Origin: Haloarcula marina
GTDB taxonomy: Archaea > Halobacteriota > Halobacteria > Halobacteriales > Haloarculaceae
Assembly (NCBI RefSeq): GCF_024218775.1
Contig: NZ_CP100405.1
Location: 1 to 64,000 of the forward strand
Length of the DNA: 64,000 nt
Reading direction: 5' to 3'
Shown here: positions 8,226-16,914 of the stretch, one piece after another
Layout: every line of letters begins with the position of its first letter
How positions within the stretch are numbered: position 1 is the stretch's first letter
The notes under the pieces: generated by a model
Told to the model about the DNA's origin: nothing
Databases searched by the model: none
Seen by the model: only the letters and a program-made list of their open reading frames with translations
Made by a program: the position numbers and the translations under genes

Positions 8226-9089
8226 TCACCCGTTTCGCTTGCGCTCCTGGGTCGGGTGCTCGCTGACGTAGACCTGCGTGTCGTCCGGTACGTCGTCGGT
8301 GACCCACGAGTTCGCACCGATACTGACGTGGTCGCCGACGGAGATGGCCCCGAGGACCTTCGTCCCGGCCCCGATGACGACGTGGTCACCGATGTCGGGG
8401 TGGCGCTTGTACCCCTTCTTCAGCGCGTGTTCGTCGCCCTCGTCCTCCTCGAAGTGCAACGCCCCGAGAGTCACGTCCTGATAGATGCGGACCCAGTCGC
8501 CGACGGAAGTCGTCTCGCCGATGACGACGCCGGTGCCGTGGTCGACGAAGAAGTGGTCGCCGATTTCGGCCCCGGGGTGGATGTCGATGCCGGTCTGGGT
8601 CTTCGCGTACTCGGTCAGTTCGCGGGCGTACTCGCTCGCGTCGGCCTCGTAGAGCGCGTGCGCGACCCGCTGGACCAGAATCGCGAGGAAGCCGGGGTAC
8701 GAGCGGATGATCTCCATGTAGGTCTTGGCCGCGGGGTCGCCCTTGTAGGCGGCTTCCACGTCCTTCTTCAGGGCCGTCCGGATGGCGGGCAACTGGTCGA
8801 GGACGGCCGCGACGGTGTCGGCCGGGTCGCCGTCGGCGTACGGGCGCATCCCCGCGTAGAACAGGCCACCGAGGTCGTCGAGACACTCGAGCACCGCCAG
8901 TTCGTCACGAACGAGGTCGACCGCGTTCCAGCACGTCGGGAAGAACACCTGTTGGAGCAGGTCTATCTCCGTCCGCCTGTGCTCGCGCCGGGGGAATTCC
9001 GTGGGGGACTGGGAGGGGAACGGCTCCTCGTCGGCTTCGTAGGCCTGGAACAGCCGTCGGTGCGCGTCGCCCGTGTAGGTGTACTTCAT
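8226..9089 (-). CDS. cysE: serine O-acetyltransferase
   Basis: A 287-residue CysE/EpsC-type enzyme that acetylates L-serine with acetyl-CoA, the first committed step to cysteine. The N-terminal 150 residues are the helical SAT domain. The C-terminal half is a left-handed beta-helix with hexapeptide repeats, including the catalytic-region HPGAEIGDHFFVDHGTGVVI and later IGDHVVIGAGTKVLG. It continues to KRNG with no obvious truncation. It is a single gene flanked by small zinc-ribbon genes. Its use of serine connects it loosely to the serine/glycine/C1 genes in this window. Confidence 0.88.
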   Translation of the reverse strand: MKYTYTGDAHRRLFQAYEADEEPFPSQSPTEFPRREHRRTEIDLLQQVFFPTCWNAVDLVRDELAVLECLDDLGGLFYAGMRPYADGDPADTVAAVLDQLPAIRTALKKDVEAAYKGDPAAKTYMEIIRSYPGFLAILVQRVAHALYEADASEYARELTEYAKTQTGIDIHPGAEIGDHFFVDHGTGVVIGETTSVGDWVRIYQDVTLGALHFEEDEGDEHALKKGYKRHPDIGDHVVIGAGTKVLGAISVGDHVSIGANSWVTDDVPDDTQVYVSEHPTQERKRNG

Positions 9090-9184
9090 ACTGATACTAC
9101 CAGGCGAGCGGTCTTAGTTCGGCCGCCCGCCCCCGAGTGACACCGTGGCATAGTTATTTGTCGATCCGTGCCCACATTTCGGTC

Positions 9185-9385
9185 ATGAACGGCGAGTGCT
9201 ACTTCTGCCACGGGTTAGTCCTCGCTGGCGAGTCCGAGGACATCGTCCTCGACAGCCACGCCGACCACGACGTGTTCCTGCATCGACAGTGCGCGGTGGG
9301 CCACAACGTCGTCGAACAGCGGGCGGGTCCGTCCGGCGACCTCGAAATCCTCTGCCCGGAGTGCGGCGAGGTCGAAGTCCGCTAA
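9185..9385 (+). CDS. small zinc-ribbon protein (66 aa)
   Basis: A 66-residue acidic protein starting MNGECYFCHG, with an N-terminal CYFC pair, a central LHRQC, and a C-terminal CPEC, so four or five possible metal-binding Cys plus His. It is probably a zinc-finger-like haloarchaeal protein of unknown function. An in-frame ATG at 9137 is possible, but its added residues look non-coding. The gene ends in a 4-base convergent overlap with folD. Confidence 0.6.
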   Translation: MNGECYFCHGLVLAGESEDIVLDSHADHDVFLHRQCAVGHNVVEQRAGPSGDLEILCPECGEVEVR

Positions 9386-10275
9386 GCGAGGTCGACCCCG
9401 ACGCCCGACTGACGGCTCGCCGCCTTGACCGTGTTGTACAGCAACATCGCGATGGTGAGCGGCCCGACGCCGCCGGGGACCGGAGTAATGGCGCCCGCTT
9501 TCGCCTTGGCGCTCTCGAAGTCCACGTCGCCGACCAGTTCGTACCCTTTCTCCGTGTCGGCATCGACGCGGTTGATACCCACGTCGATGACCGTCGCGCC
9601 TTCTTTGACCATCTCGCCGTCGATCATCTCGGGGACGCCCGCGGCGGCGACGAGGATGTCGGCCTCCCGGGTCTTGGCCGCGAGGTCGTCGGTCCGGGAG
9701 TGACACACCGTCGTCGTGGCGTTCCCACCGTCGCCGTACTGGATGAACAAGTTCGCCATCGGCTTGCCGACGATGTCCGACCGACCGACCACGACGGCCT
9801 CTTTCCCCTCGGTCTCGATACCTTCGGCGGCCAGTATCTTCTGGACGCCATGGGGGGTGCAGGGCTTGTAGCGGGCGTTGCCCGCGACGAGACGGCCGAC
9901 GTTTTCTGGGTGGAACCCGTCCACGTCCTTCTCGGGGTCGATGCGCTCTAAGACGGCGCGCTTCTCGACGTGGTCCGGGACGGGCATTTGGACCAAGATG
10001 CCGTGGACGCTCTCGTCGGCGTTCAGGTCGTCGATACGGTCGAACAAGTCGTCCGCGGGCGCGTCCGCGTCGATTTCGTGGTGGCGGCCGTCGATGCCAA
10101 GGTCGTCGCAGGCCTGCTGTTTCATCGAGACGTACGTCTCGCTGGCCCCGTCGTCGCTCATCAGGACCGTCGCCAGTCCGGGCTGAACCCCCGCATCACG
10201 CAGTGTCTCGACCGACGCCTGTACGTCCGCTTCGATATCGCTCGCTATCGCGTTGCCGTCGATTATCCGAGTCAT
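9382..10275 (-). CDS. folD: methylene-THF dehydrogenase/cyclohydrolase FolD
   Basis: A 297-residue bifunctional enzyme converting 5,10-methylene-THF to 10-formyl-THF. The catalytic YVSMK (Tyr-x3-Lys) lies near residue 46, PCTPHGV near 145, the Rossmann motif VVGRSDIVGKP near 160, and PGGVGPLT near 265. The start at MTRIIDGNAI gives the usual family length; the frame stays open for 62 further codons upstream with no FolD-like sequence, so the longer start is rejected. It provides the central step between demethylation-derived methylene-THF and formate-THF ligase, encoded 7 kb away. Confidence 0.93.
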   Translation of the reverse strand: MTRIIDGNAIASDIEADVQASVETLRDAGVQPGLATVLMSDDGASETYVSMKQQACDDLGIDGRHHEIDADAPADDLFDRIDDLNADESVHGILVQMPVPDHVEKRAVLERIDPEKDVDGFHPENVGRLVAGNARYKPCTPHGVQKILAAEGIETEGKEAVVVGRSDIVGKPMANLFIQYGDGGNATTTVCHSRTDDLAAKTREADILVAAAGVPEMIDGEMVKEGATVIDVGINRVDADTEKGYELVGDVDFESAKAKAGAITPVPGGVGPLTIAMLLYNTVKAASRQSGVGVDLA

Positions 10276-10574
10276 TGTCTGGTGGGTCGGTGGCGCGAAC
10301 GGGTCGCTCGCGACGCTCGCGTGCCGAGGGTCACCGCTGGTCGCACCACCGGACTGGTGCCCACCAACACACCCGCCGGTCATAGGTGCCGACAGGGAAT
10401 AACAAACCCATTGAAGTGCCGGTGTGTGTTCGTCCCGGATTTCCGACTGTTCGTGCGACAATCACCGTCGTATCGGGCCATTTAGCAAACCTACGCAAGG
10501 TTTTTATCGATATCGACGCGAGAGTTTACACGACAGTTACCGGGACTTCTCGGTCCCGGGGGACACACCAACAG
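10276..10574. other. divergent promoter region folD/pabB
   Basis: About 300 bases separating divergent genes. It contains a small inverted repeat (gcacca and tggtgc, near 10344-10361) and the TATA block gtttttatcg at 10500-10509, which could serve pabB with a leader of roughly 40 bases. No gene is seen. Confidence 0.35.
10500..10509 (+). promoter_or_regulatory. TATA box for the pabB/pabA operon
   Basis: The block gtttttatcg is the clearest TATA-like element ahead of the ATG at 10575, about 66-75 bases away. It implies a short leader and argues against the in-frame start at 10386, which lies upstream of it. Confidence 0.45.
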
Positions 10575-12080
10575 ATGAACGACATCGCGGTCGTCACTGA
10601 GCGAGCATCGTTCGCCGACACGGCCGGGGCCGCCCCGCCCGACGCGCGGGTCCCCGTCGAAGTCCGCGTCACCGTCTCGGACCCGTTCGAGGCCTATCGC
10701 CGGGTCCGGAACCGCGAGGACGACGGCGTCTACTTCGAAACCACCGGCGGGCAGTCCGGGTGGGGGTACTTCGCCGTCGACCCCGTCGAGCGAGTGCGGG
10801 TCGGTCCGGACGCGACGGCGCGAGGCGACCACGGCCCCAGTATCGGTGAGATAGACGCCCTCCTCGACCGCGAGGAACTCGTCCGCGGCGACTGCGAGGT
10901 CCCCTACCCCTGCGGCGCGTTCGGCTGGCTCTCCTACGACGTGGCGCGGGAACTGGAGGACCTCCCCGACACGACGCGCTCTGACGGACTACCGCGCCTC
11001 CAACTCGGCGTCTTCGACTGCGTGGCCGCGTGGGAGGAACCACACGATGGCGACGTGACGCTCCGCGTCACCGCCTGTCCGGTCGTCGGGGAGGACCCCG
11101 AAGCGGCCTACGAGACAGGGGTGGAGCGGGCCACCGACCTCGCCGAGCGAGCGGTGGACGGCGACCGCGGCGTCCGCTGGGAGCCGACGGCGGCCCGACA
11201 GGCCACCTTCGAGAGCGAGTGCGGCGAAGCGGCCTACGCCGAGCGCGTCCGACGGGTCAAGGAGTACGTCCGAGACGGCGACACGTTCCAGACGAACATC
11301 TCTCATCGACTGGTCGCGCCAGCCTCGGTCCACCCGGTCGACACCTTCGCGGCGGTCCGTCGGGTCAACCCCGCGCCGTACTCCGCGCTGCTGGAGTTCC
11401 CGGGCGTCGACCTCGTCAGCGCCAGTCCGGAACTCCTGCTCGACGTGGACGGCGACCGCCTGCTCACCGAACCCATCGCTGGTACCCGCCCGCGCGGGGA
11501 CACGCCCGAAGAAGACGACGCCCTCGAACGCGACCTGACCACCGACGAGAAAGAGCGGGCCGAACACGCGATGCTCGTCGACCTCGAACGCAACGACCTC
11601 GGGAAGGTCAGCGAGTACGGCACCGTCGACGTGGCCGAGTACCGCCGCGTCGACCGCTACTCCGAGGTGATGCACCTCGTCTCGCTGGTCGAGGGCCAGC
11701 GCCGGGCCGACGCCAGCATCGCCGACGCCGTCGCCGCCGTCTTCCCCGGCGGGACCATCACCGGAGCACCCAAGCCACGGACGATGGAGATAATCGACGA
11801 GGTGGAACGGACCCGCCGCGGCCCGTATACCGGTTCCATCGGCGTCTTCGGCTTCGACGACCGGGCGACGCTGAACATGACTATCCGCACGCTGGTCCAC
11901 CACGACGGGGAGTACCGACTGCGGGTCGGCGGCGGCGTCGTCCACGACTCGACGCCGGAGCGCGAGTATCAGGAGACGCTGGATAAAGCCCGCGCCCTCG
12001 TCACCGCCGTCGACGAGGCGCTGGGAGAACAGGGCTCGTTCGCCGTCGAGCGTGCCGACTCCACGGAGGGCGTCCGATGA
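10575..12080 (+). CDS. pabB: chorismate-using synthase component I (PabB/TrpE family)
   Basis: A 501-residue chorismate-binding enzyme, either aminodeoxychorismate synthase (folate) or anthranilate synthase (tryptophan). Conserved C-terminal motifs are PIAGTRPRG near residue 300, [16 protein letters not shown] near 334, and [16 protein letters not shown] near 393. PIAGT, with Ala, is the anthranilate-synthase form; classical PabB has PIKGT with a catalytic Lys. No trp genes are nearby, whereas folD and other folate genes are, so PabB is favoured by context and TrpE by this motif. It overlaps its amidotransferase partner by four bases. Confidence 0.75.
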   Translation: MNDIAVVTERASFADTAGAAPPDARVPVEVRVTVSDPFEAYRRVRNREDDGVYFETTGGQSGWGYFAVDPVERVRVGPDATARGDHGPSIGEIDALLDREELVRGDCEVPYPCGAFGWLSYDVARELEDLPDTTRSDGLPRLQLGVFDCVAAWEEPHDGDVTLRVTACPVVGEDPEAAYETGVERATDLAERAVDGDRGVRWEPTAARQATFESECGEAAYAERVRRVKEYVRDGDTFQTNISHRLVAPASVHPVDTFAAVRRVNPAPYSALLEFPGVDLVSASPELLLDVDGDRLLTEPIAGTRPRGDTPEEDDALERDLTTDEKERAEHAMLVDLERNDLGKVSEYGTVDVAEYRRVDRYSEVMHLVSLVEGQRRADASIADAVAAVFPGGTITGAPKPRTMEIIDEVERTRRGPYTGSIGVFGFDDRATLNMTIRTLVHHDGEYRLRVGGGVVHDSTPEREYQETLDKARALVTAVDEALGEQGSFAVERADSTEGVR

Positions 12081-12649
12081 TACTCATTATCGACAACTAC
12101 GACTCGTTCGCGTACAACCTCGTCCAGTACGTGGGGACCATCGAAGACGTGGAAGTCCGCCGAAACGACGCCATCGACGTGGCGGGCATCCGCGAGATGG
12201 ACCCGGACGGCATCGTCGTCTCCCCGGGACCGGGGACGCCTGCCGACGCGGGCGTCTCTATCGACGTGTTCGCCGAGACGGACTACCCCACACTCGGCGT
12301 CTGTCTCGGCCATCAGGCACTCTGTGCGGCCTACGGGTCGCCGGTGGGCCACGCACCCGACGTGGTGCACGGGAAGCCATCCGAGGTCCGTCACGAGGGG
12401 ACACCGCTGTACGAGGGCGTCGACGACCCTTTCGAGGTCGGCCGCTACCACTCGCTGGCCGTCGAGCGCGCGGACCTGCCCGACGAACTCGTCGAGACGG
12501 CCCACACTAACGACGAGGCGGGCGTGGTCATGGGGGTCCGCCACGAGGACCGCCCGCAGTTCGGCGTCCAGTTCCACCCCGAGAGCATCCTCACCGACGC
12601 CGGGATGCGCATCGTCGAGAACTTCTGTCGGACCGCCGCCAGCGCGTAA
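12077..12649 (+). CDS. pabA: glutamine amidotransferase component II (PabA/TrpG)
   Basis: A 190-residue class I glutamine amidotransferase that supplies ammonia to the preceding synthase. The start overlaps its stop (ATGA). The nucleophile Cys lies in [10 protein letters not shown] near residue 80, the oxyanion strand is SPGPGTP near residue 54, and the His/Glu pair is in FHPESIL near residue 172. The length is normal. Whether the product is aminodeoxychorismate or anthranilate depends on component I. No PabC-type lyase follows; the next gene is a convergent BCCT carrier. Confidence 0.85.
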   Translation: MILIIDNYDSFAYNLVQYVGTIEDVEVRRNDAIDVAGIREMDPDGIVVSPGPGTPADAGVSIDVFAETDYPTLGVCLGHQALCAAYGSPVGHAPDVVHGKPSEVRHEGTPLYEGVDDPFEVGRYHSLAVERADLPDELVETAHTNDEAGVVMGVRHEDRPQFGVQFHPESILTDAGMRIVENFCRTAASA

Positions 12650-12655
12650 TCCCTT

Positions 12656-14512
12656 TCAGTCGTCCTTCTCGGGCGGGTCCACGTCGTGATGCGCCTGTAT
12701 GGTCGGCAAGCGGTCGACGACGCGGGCGATTACTGAGGTGTGACCCCGCTCGTTCCGGTACCACGAGCGCGTCAGCCCGGCGATACCCACGAGAGAAATA
12801 ATCGCGAACGGGCCGCCCGTGAGGACCGCGAGCGCCTGTAAGGTCTCCGCGCCGCCGACCAGCAGGACCGCGACGGCGACGCCGCCCTGAACGATTCCCC
12901 AGAAGACGATGCTCCCCGTGGAGGGTGCCAGCCCCCGTCGGGTCGCGAGGATGGCGACGACGAGCGTCGAGGTGTCGGCCGAGGTGGTCATGAACACGAC
13001 GATGAGCGCCAGAAAGAGGAAGACCAGCAACTCGCTGAGCGGAAGCGCGGCGAACAGCGGGAACCCCGCGACGGCCTCCGAGCCACCGGGGGCGGCGATG
13101 GCCGCAAGCACGTCGGCCTGCCCGGACTGCTGGACGAACAGCGCGGTCCCCCCAAGCAAGAGGAACCACACGACAGTCGCCGCCGACGTGGCGACGACGG
13201 TGGTGAACACGACCGTTCGAACCCGGCGGCCCCGCGAGAGCGCGGCGACGAACAGGCCTGCGAACGGTGCCCACGAGAACCACCACGACCAGTTCCACAC
13301 GGTCCACGAGGCCACCCACTCACCGCCGGTGTGTAGGCTCAGCGGGACGAAGTGAACGACGTACCGGCCCAGCGCCGCCGCGCCCCGGTCGACGGCGTAC
13401 GAGCGCGGCCCGAGCGCGACCAACAGGAGCGCGAACAGGCCGAACAAGACGATGTTCAGGCCAGCGATGCGACGGATGCCCCGGTGGATGCCCGTCGCGC
13501 TGGAGAGGACGAAGATGAGCGTCAGGCCGCCGACGAACACCAGCGGTCCGGCGGTCCCGACAGTCACGTCCCACTTGAACGCGACGCCCGCGAGGAACTG
13601 CTGGCTGACCAGCGCGACGGAGGTGGCGATGCCGCCGATGGTGGCGAAGACGGCGAGCGTATCCACGAGGCGTCCCCAAACCGAATCCAGCCCGTCGACG
13701 CCAAGAAACGGGGTCAGCAGCGTCGACACCCGGAGCGGCGCGCCGCGTCGGTAGACGAAGTACGCGATTGGGACGCCGATGACGGCGTAGGCGCTCCAGG
13801 CCGAGATACCCCAATGAAACAGCGAGTAGACGAGCGCGTCGCTGGCGGCCGCGGCCGAACGGGGTTCGGCCCCGAAGTACGGCGGCGGCGTCCCGTAGTG
13901 AAACAGCGCCTCGGCGGGTCCCCAGAACACCAGCCCCGCGGCGATGCCCGCAGTGAAGACGAGCGTGAAGTACGTCGGGTACGTGTAGGTCGGTTCCGTC
14001 TCGGGGCCGCCGAGTTTGATGTCCCCCCACGGACCGAGCAAGAGGACAGCGCAGTAACACACCGCGAGCAGCATCGCAACGAGGAACAACGGGCCACCAA
14101 CTCGAAGGATGGTCCCGGAGACAGCGGTGACCACGGCGCCGGTCCGGGTCGGGAACACCGCCTGCAACAGGAAGAAGGCGGCGAACACCGTCACCGGGAG
14201 GCCCATCGAGAGCGGGTCCTGACTGCGTGCGAACGCCCGGAGCGTCGTCGTCAGTCTCGTGTGCCGGACCCGCAGGAGGTAGTCTCCGCTCCCCTCGTCC
14301 TCGTCGCCGCCGTAGGGGAGGACGGCGAGGTAGCCCAACCCAGACCCGAAGAAGACCAGCGAGATGGCGACCCAGCCCTGCCCCGTCACCGCCTCGCCGA
14401 CGAAGTCTCGGAAGAAGAAGCCGACGAAGACGATGGCCCCCGACGCGGCGGCCACCGGGACCAGTAGCTTCGCGACTAGCGCGTCGAGACCGCCCGCTTC
14501 GGAGGCCGCCAT
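12656..14512 (-). CDS. BCCT-family betaine/choline/carnitine transporter
   Basis: A 618-residue secondary transporter with about 12 hydrophobic segments and a Trp-rich BCCT signature (WNWSWWFSWAPFAGLFVA) around residue 400. The N-terminus adds roughly two extra hydrophobic segments before the core. Family members take up glycine betaine, choline, carnitine or ectoine, often as osmoprotectants. It is one of two BCCT genes in the window; the methylamine-demethylating genes nearby suggest catabolic as well as osmotic use. The substrate cannot be assigned from sequence alone. Confidence 0.85.
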   Translation of the reverse strand: MAASEAGGLDALVAKLLVPVAAASGAIVFVGFFFRDFVGEAVTGQGWVAISLVFFGSGLGYLAVLPYGGDEDEGSGDYLLRVRHTRLTTTLRAFARSQDPLSMGLPVTVFAAFFLLQAVFPTRTGAVVTAVSGTILRVGGPLFLVAMLLAVCYCAVLLLGPWGDIKLGGPETEPTYTYPTYFTLVFTAGIAAGLVFWGPAEALFHYGTPPPYFGAEPRSAAAASDALVYSLFHWGISAWSAYAVIGVPIAYFVYRRGAPLRVSTLLTPFLGVDGLDSVWGRLVDTLAVFATIGGIATSVALVSQQFLAGVAFKWDVTVGTAGPLVFVGGLTLIFVLSSATGIHRGIRRIAGLNIVLFGLFALLLVALGPRSYAVDRGAAALGRYVVHFVPLSLHTGGEWVASWTVWNWSWWFSWAPFAGLFVAALSRGRRVRTVVFTTVVATSAATVVWFLLLGGTALFVQQSGQADVLAAIAAPGGSEAVAGFPLFAALPLSELLVFLFLALIVVFMTTSADTSTLVVAILATRRGLAPSTGSIVFWGIVQGGVAVAVLLVGGAETLQALAVLTGGPFAIISLVGIAGLTRSWYRNERGHTSVIARVVDRLPTIQAHHDVDPPEKDD

Positions 14513-14535
14513 ACTGTGTGGTACGGTAGCGTGTA

Positions 14536-14543
14536 CGTAAAGT
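14536..14543 (-). promoter_or_regulatory. TATA box for the BCCT gene at 14512
   Basis: On the minus strand this reads actttacg, 24-31 bases before the ATG at 14512, fitting a leaderless transcript. Confidence 0.45.
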
Positions 14544-14556
14544 AGTGTCGTGCGGG

Positions 14557-15801
14557 CTACTCGTCCCCGTCGGTTTCCCTGTCAAGGTCGGCGAGAGTAG
14601 TATCGGGCGGCGTTCCCTCCAAGACCGAACGGCCCAACAGCGTGCCCCCGATGCTGCGGGGGTTGATAACCTCGTCTGCCCCGACGGAGCGGAACTTGTC
14701 GACATGTTTCGCCTCCGTGGCGGCGGCGACCACCCGCACATCCGGGTCCACGGACTTGGCCGCGAGGATGGCGAGAACGTCCCGAGCGTCGTCGTCGCTC
14801 CCGACGACCACGCCCCGTGCCGTCCCGACGCGGGCGTCGACCAACACCGACTCGTCGGTCGGGTCCCCTGTCAGGACGTTCACCCCCGCGTCGTCCAGCG
14901 CCGAGGCGGCCTCGGCGTCGTCGGTCACGACGATGAGGTCGGTCTCGTCGCCCAGTTCCTCCAGCAGCGAGTCGGTCACGTCCCCGTAGCCGAGGACGAC
15001 GACATGGTCTTCGAGCAGTGTGAGTTCTGATGCAGTCATGATTCCGAATGCCGTTGCCATCCGCGATTCGATGACCGGGCCGACGAGCGCTCCCACCGCC
15101 ACCGTGAACGCGCCGGTCCCGAACAGGATGATGGAGAGGGCGAACCACCGCGCCCGCGCCGTTGTCGGCGTGAAGTCGCCGTAGCCGACAGTGGCGATGG
15201 TGACGATGACGAAGTACACCGCGTCGCTCCAGGTCAACGGGTCGCCCGTGAACTCGTTTCGCAGGGCATAGGCCCCGACGGTCCCGTAGAGGCCGACCCC
15301 GCCGATGGCCGACAGCGAGGCGATTTGGAGCGGCGAGAGGTCCACCGACTGGTCGAAGCGGCCCCGGTTTCGCACCAACAGGGGGTACGTGACCAAAATG
15401 GCCAGCAACAGCGGCACGTCCGTCGTCTGGAGCGTCGTCAGCGGTAACACCGCGAGTGCAGGCAACAGCGCAAGCGCGGCCCGGAACGCGATTTCCTTGC
15501 GCCGCTGAAGGCCGACGGTCACGATACCCAGCACGAACGCGAACAGGACGCCGCCGAACTGGACGGCCACGGGAGGCAAGGACAGGAACGCCGCCAGCGG
15601 GCCGTCCATCGTCGGCGTCGACTGACTCAAGTTCGAGAGGCCGGTCAGGAACGAGAGGATGGTGACCGCACCGACGAGGAGCACCGTCGACTTGCCCCCG
15701 GTGAACGCGCTCCACTCGACGAACGGAACCCGGTCCGCCGGATAGAAGACCTCCTCCAGGGCCGGTTCCGTCGCCTCGTCGGGTGCGTCAACCACTACCA
15801 C
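14557..15801 (-). CDS. TrkA-N domain potassium channel
   Basis: A 414-residue K+ channel with several hydrophobic segments, a pore loop with the selectivity filter TIATVGYGDF near residue 205, then a C-terminal RCK/TrkA-N domain (HVVVLGYGDV) that binds nucleotide or ions. I place the start at a GTG (15801) in a GTG-GTA-GTG run because a minus-strand TATA box lies about 20-27 bases upstream. A second GTG at 15795 is equally possible. Upstream in-frame Met codons extend across that TATA box into non-coding sequence. K+ handling suits a salt-in halophile. A perfect 14-base palindrome lies 40 bases upstream. Confidence 0.8.
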   Translation of the reverse strand: MVVVDAPDEATEPALEEVFYPADRVPFVEWSAFTGGKSTVLLVGAVTILSFLTGLSNLSQSTPTMDGPLAAFLSLPPVAVQFGGVLFAFVLGIVTVGLQRRKEIAFRAALALLPALAVLPLTTLQTTDVPLLLAILVTYPLLVRNRGRFDQSVDLSPLQIASLSAIGGVGLYGTVGAYALRNEFTGDPLTWSDAVYFVIVTIATVGYGDFTPTTARARWFALSIILFGTGAFTVAVGALVGPVIESRMATAFGIMTASELTLLEDHVVVLGYGDVTDSLLEELGDETDLIVVTDDAEAASALDDAGVNVLTGDPTDESVLVDARVGTARGVVVGSDDDARDVLAILAAKSVDPDVRVVAAATEAKHVDKFRSVGADEVINPRSIGGTLLGRSVLEGTPPDTTLADLDRETDGDE

Positions 15802-15818
15802 AGAATTGGCCGAGCGGA

Positions 15819-15828
15819 TATAAAAAAG
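15819..15828 (-). promoter_or_regulatory. TATA box setting the GTG start of the K+ channel
   Basis: The minus strand reads cttttttata here, about 20-27 bases before the GTG at 15801. It supports a leaderless transcript and rules out upstream starts. Confidence 0.6.
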
Positions 15829-15840
15829 CTCGCGGCCGGT

Positions 15841-15854
15841 AGTGTCGTGACACT
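15841..15854. promoter_or_regulatory. perfect 14-base palindrome between divergent genes
   Basis: agtgtc-gt-gacact is a perfect 6-base inverted repeat around two bases, just upstream of the K+ channel TATA box and about 100 bases before the EamA-like gene. The position fits a regulator-binding site; the regulator is unknown. Confidence 0.4.
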
Positions 15855-15956
15855 CAAGGCGAGAACCGGCGTAGACCCGGTCATGCCTGGGCTTCGAGTG
15901 ACTACGAACGAGACGCAGGTTACGCCGAATCGCCATCAAGTGCGAGCGGAGGAGCC

Positions 15957-16373
15957 ATGGTAAATACGACCACTATTCTGTTCGGACTGGGGACGATGGT
16001 CGCGTGGGGATTCTGGATTATCTTCGGCGACGTGGCCTCGAACACCATGGACCCGGAGACGGCGGCGTTCATCTCCTACGCCACCGCCGCCGTCGCCACG
16101 GGCCTCGTCGTCGTCGTCTCTGACGCTTCGCTTGCAGTCACGAACCGAGGCCTCGTGTTCGCCGGAGTCGCCGGCATCGCGGCCGCTCTCGGCGTCATCT
16201 CGACGTTCATCGGCGTTTCTGTCGGCTCTACGACCGTCGTCTCGACCATCGGCGGGATGTACTTCGTGACGGCGGCCCTCATCAGCATCGTCGCCTTCGA
16301 CGAACCGCTATCGATGACGAAGGTGGCCGGCATCGGACTGGCGATAGCCGCAATCGTCGTCCTCAATCAGTAA
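15957..16373 (+). CDS. EamA-like half-size membrane transporter
   Basis: A 138-residue, very hydrophobic protein with about four or five membrane segments and a DMT/EamA-type ending (STIGGMYFVTAALISIVAFD followed by GLAIAAIVVLNQ). Half-length EamA/EmrE proteins work as dimers to move small metabolites or drugs. Substrate unknown. It is divergent from the K+ channel and followed by ridA in the same direction. Confidence 0.7.
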   Translation: MVNTTTILFGLGTMVAWGFWIIFGDVASNTMDPETAAFISYATAAVATGLVVVVSDASLAVTNRGLVFAGVAGIAAALGVISTFIGVSVGSTTVVSTIGGMYFVTAALISIVAFDEPLSMTKVAGIGLAIAAIVVLNQ

Positions 16374-16440
16374 GAACCCGTTCCATGACCTGTCGGGATG
16401 GTTATCAGATGTGGGGCGTCTCACTTGCCAACTGGGATTT

Positions 16441-16848
16441 ATGTCGGGACCCGTCGAACGCCCGGACGTGAAGCGCACCATCAGCACCGACGACGCACCA
16501 GCGGCCGTGGGAGCGTACAGTCAGGCGACGACGAACGGGAGCATCCTCATCACGGCGGGACAGTTGCCCCTGACCGCCGACGGCGAACTACTCGACGACG
16601 AGTCCGTCGCCGAACAGACGCGCCAGTGCATGCGCAACGTCGAGGCCATCCTCGAATCCGAAGGCCAATCGCTCGACGATGTGCTGAAGACGACGGTGTT
16701 CCTCGACGACATCGACGACTTCGACGCGTTCAACGAGGCGTACAGCGAGTTCTTCGACGAGGCCCCACCGGCCCGTAGCGCCGTCGGTGCCGGTGCCGTC
16801 CCGAAGGGCGCCGCCGTCGAGATAGAGGCTATCGCCACCGTCGAGTAA
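16441..16848 (+). CDS. ridA: RidA/YjgF family enamine/imine deaminase
   Basis: A 135-residue RidA protein. The family hydrolyses reactive 2-aminoacrylate and related imines made by PLP dehydratases, forming a trimer. Visible features: AVGAYSQAT near residue 20, the conserved Arg in PPARSAVGAGAVPKGAAVEIEA and the acidic C-terminal end. The ATG at 16441 gives normal length; a start ten codons earlier adds unrelated residues. A threonine/serine dehydratase in this window would make its substrate. It converges on the formate-THF ligase gene. Confidence 0.88.
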   Translation: MSGPVERPDVKRTISTDDAPAAVGAYSQATTNGSILITAGQLPLTADGELLDDESVAEQTRQCMRNVEAILESEGQSLDDVLKTTVFLDDIDDFDAFNEAYSEFFDEAPPARSAVGAGAVPKGAAVEIEAIATVE

Positions 16849-16914
16849 CACCGGAGCGGGCGTCTACGGTCGCTACCGGTCGAACGCCACAAAAAACAGC
16901 GATTTCGGTTCGCC
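16849..16914. terminator. convergent intergenic gap with A/T run
   Basis: The 66 bases between ridA and fhs contain an aaaaaa run at about 16892, which is a T-run on the minus strand soon after fhs stops. That fits archaeal T-run termination; no strong hairpin is seen. Confidence 0.3.
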
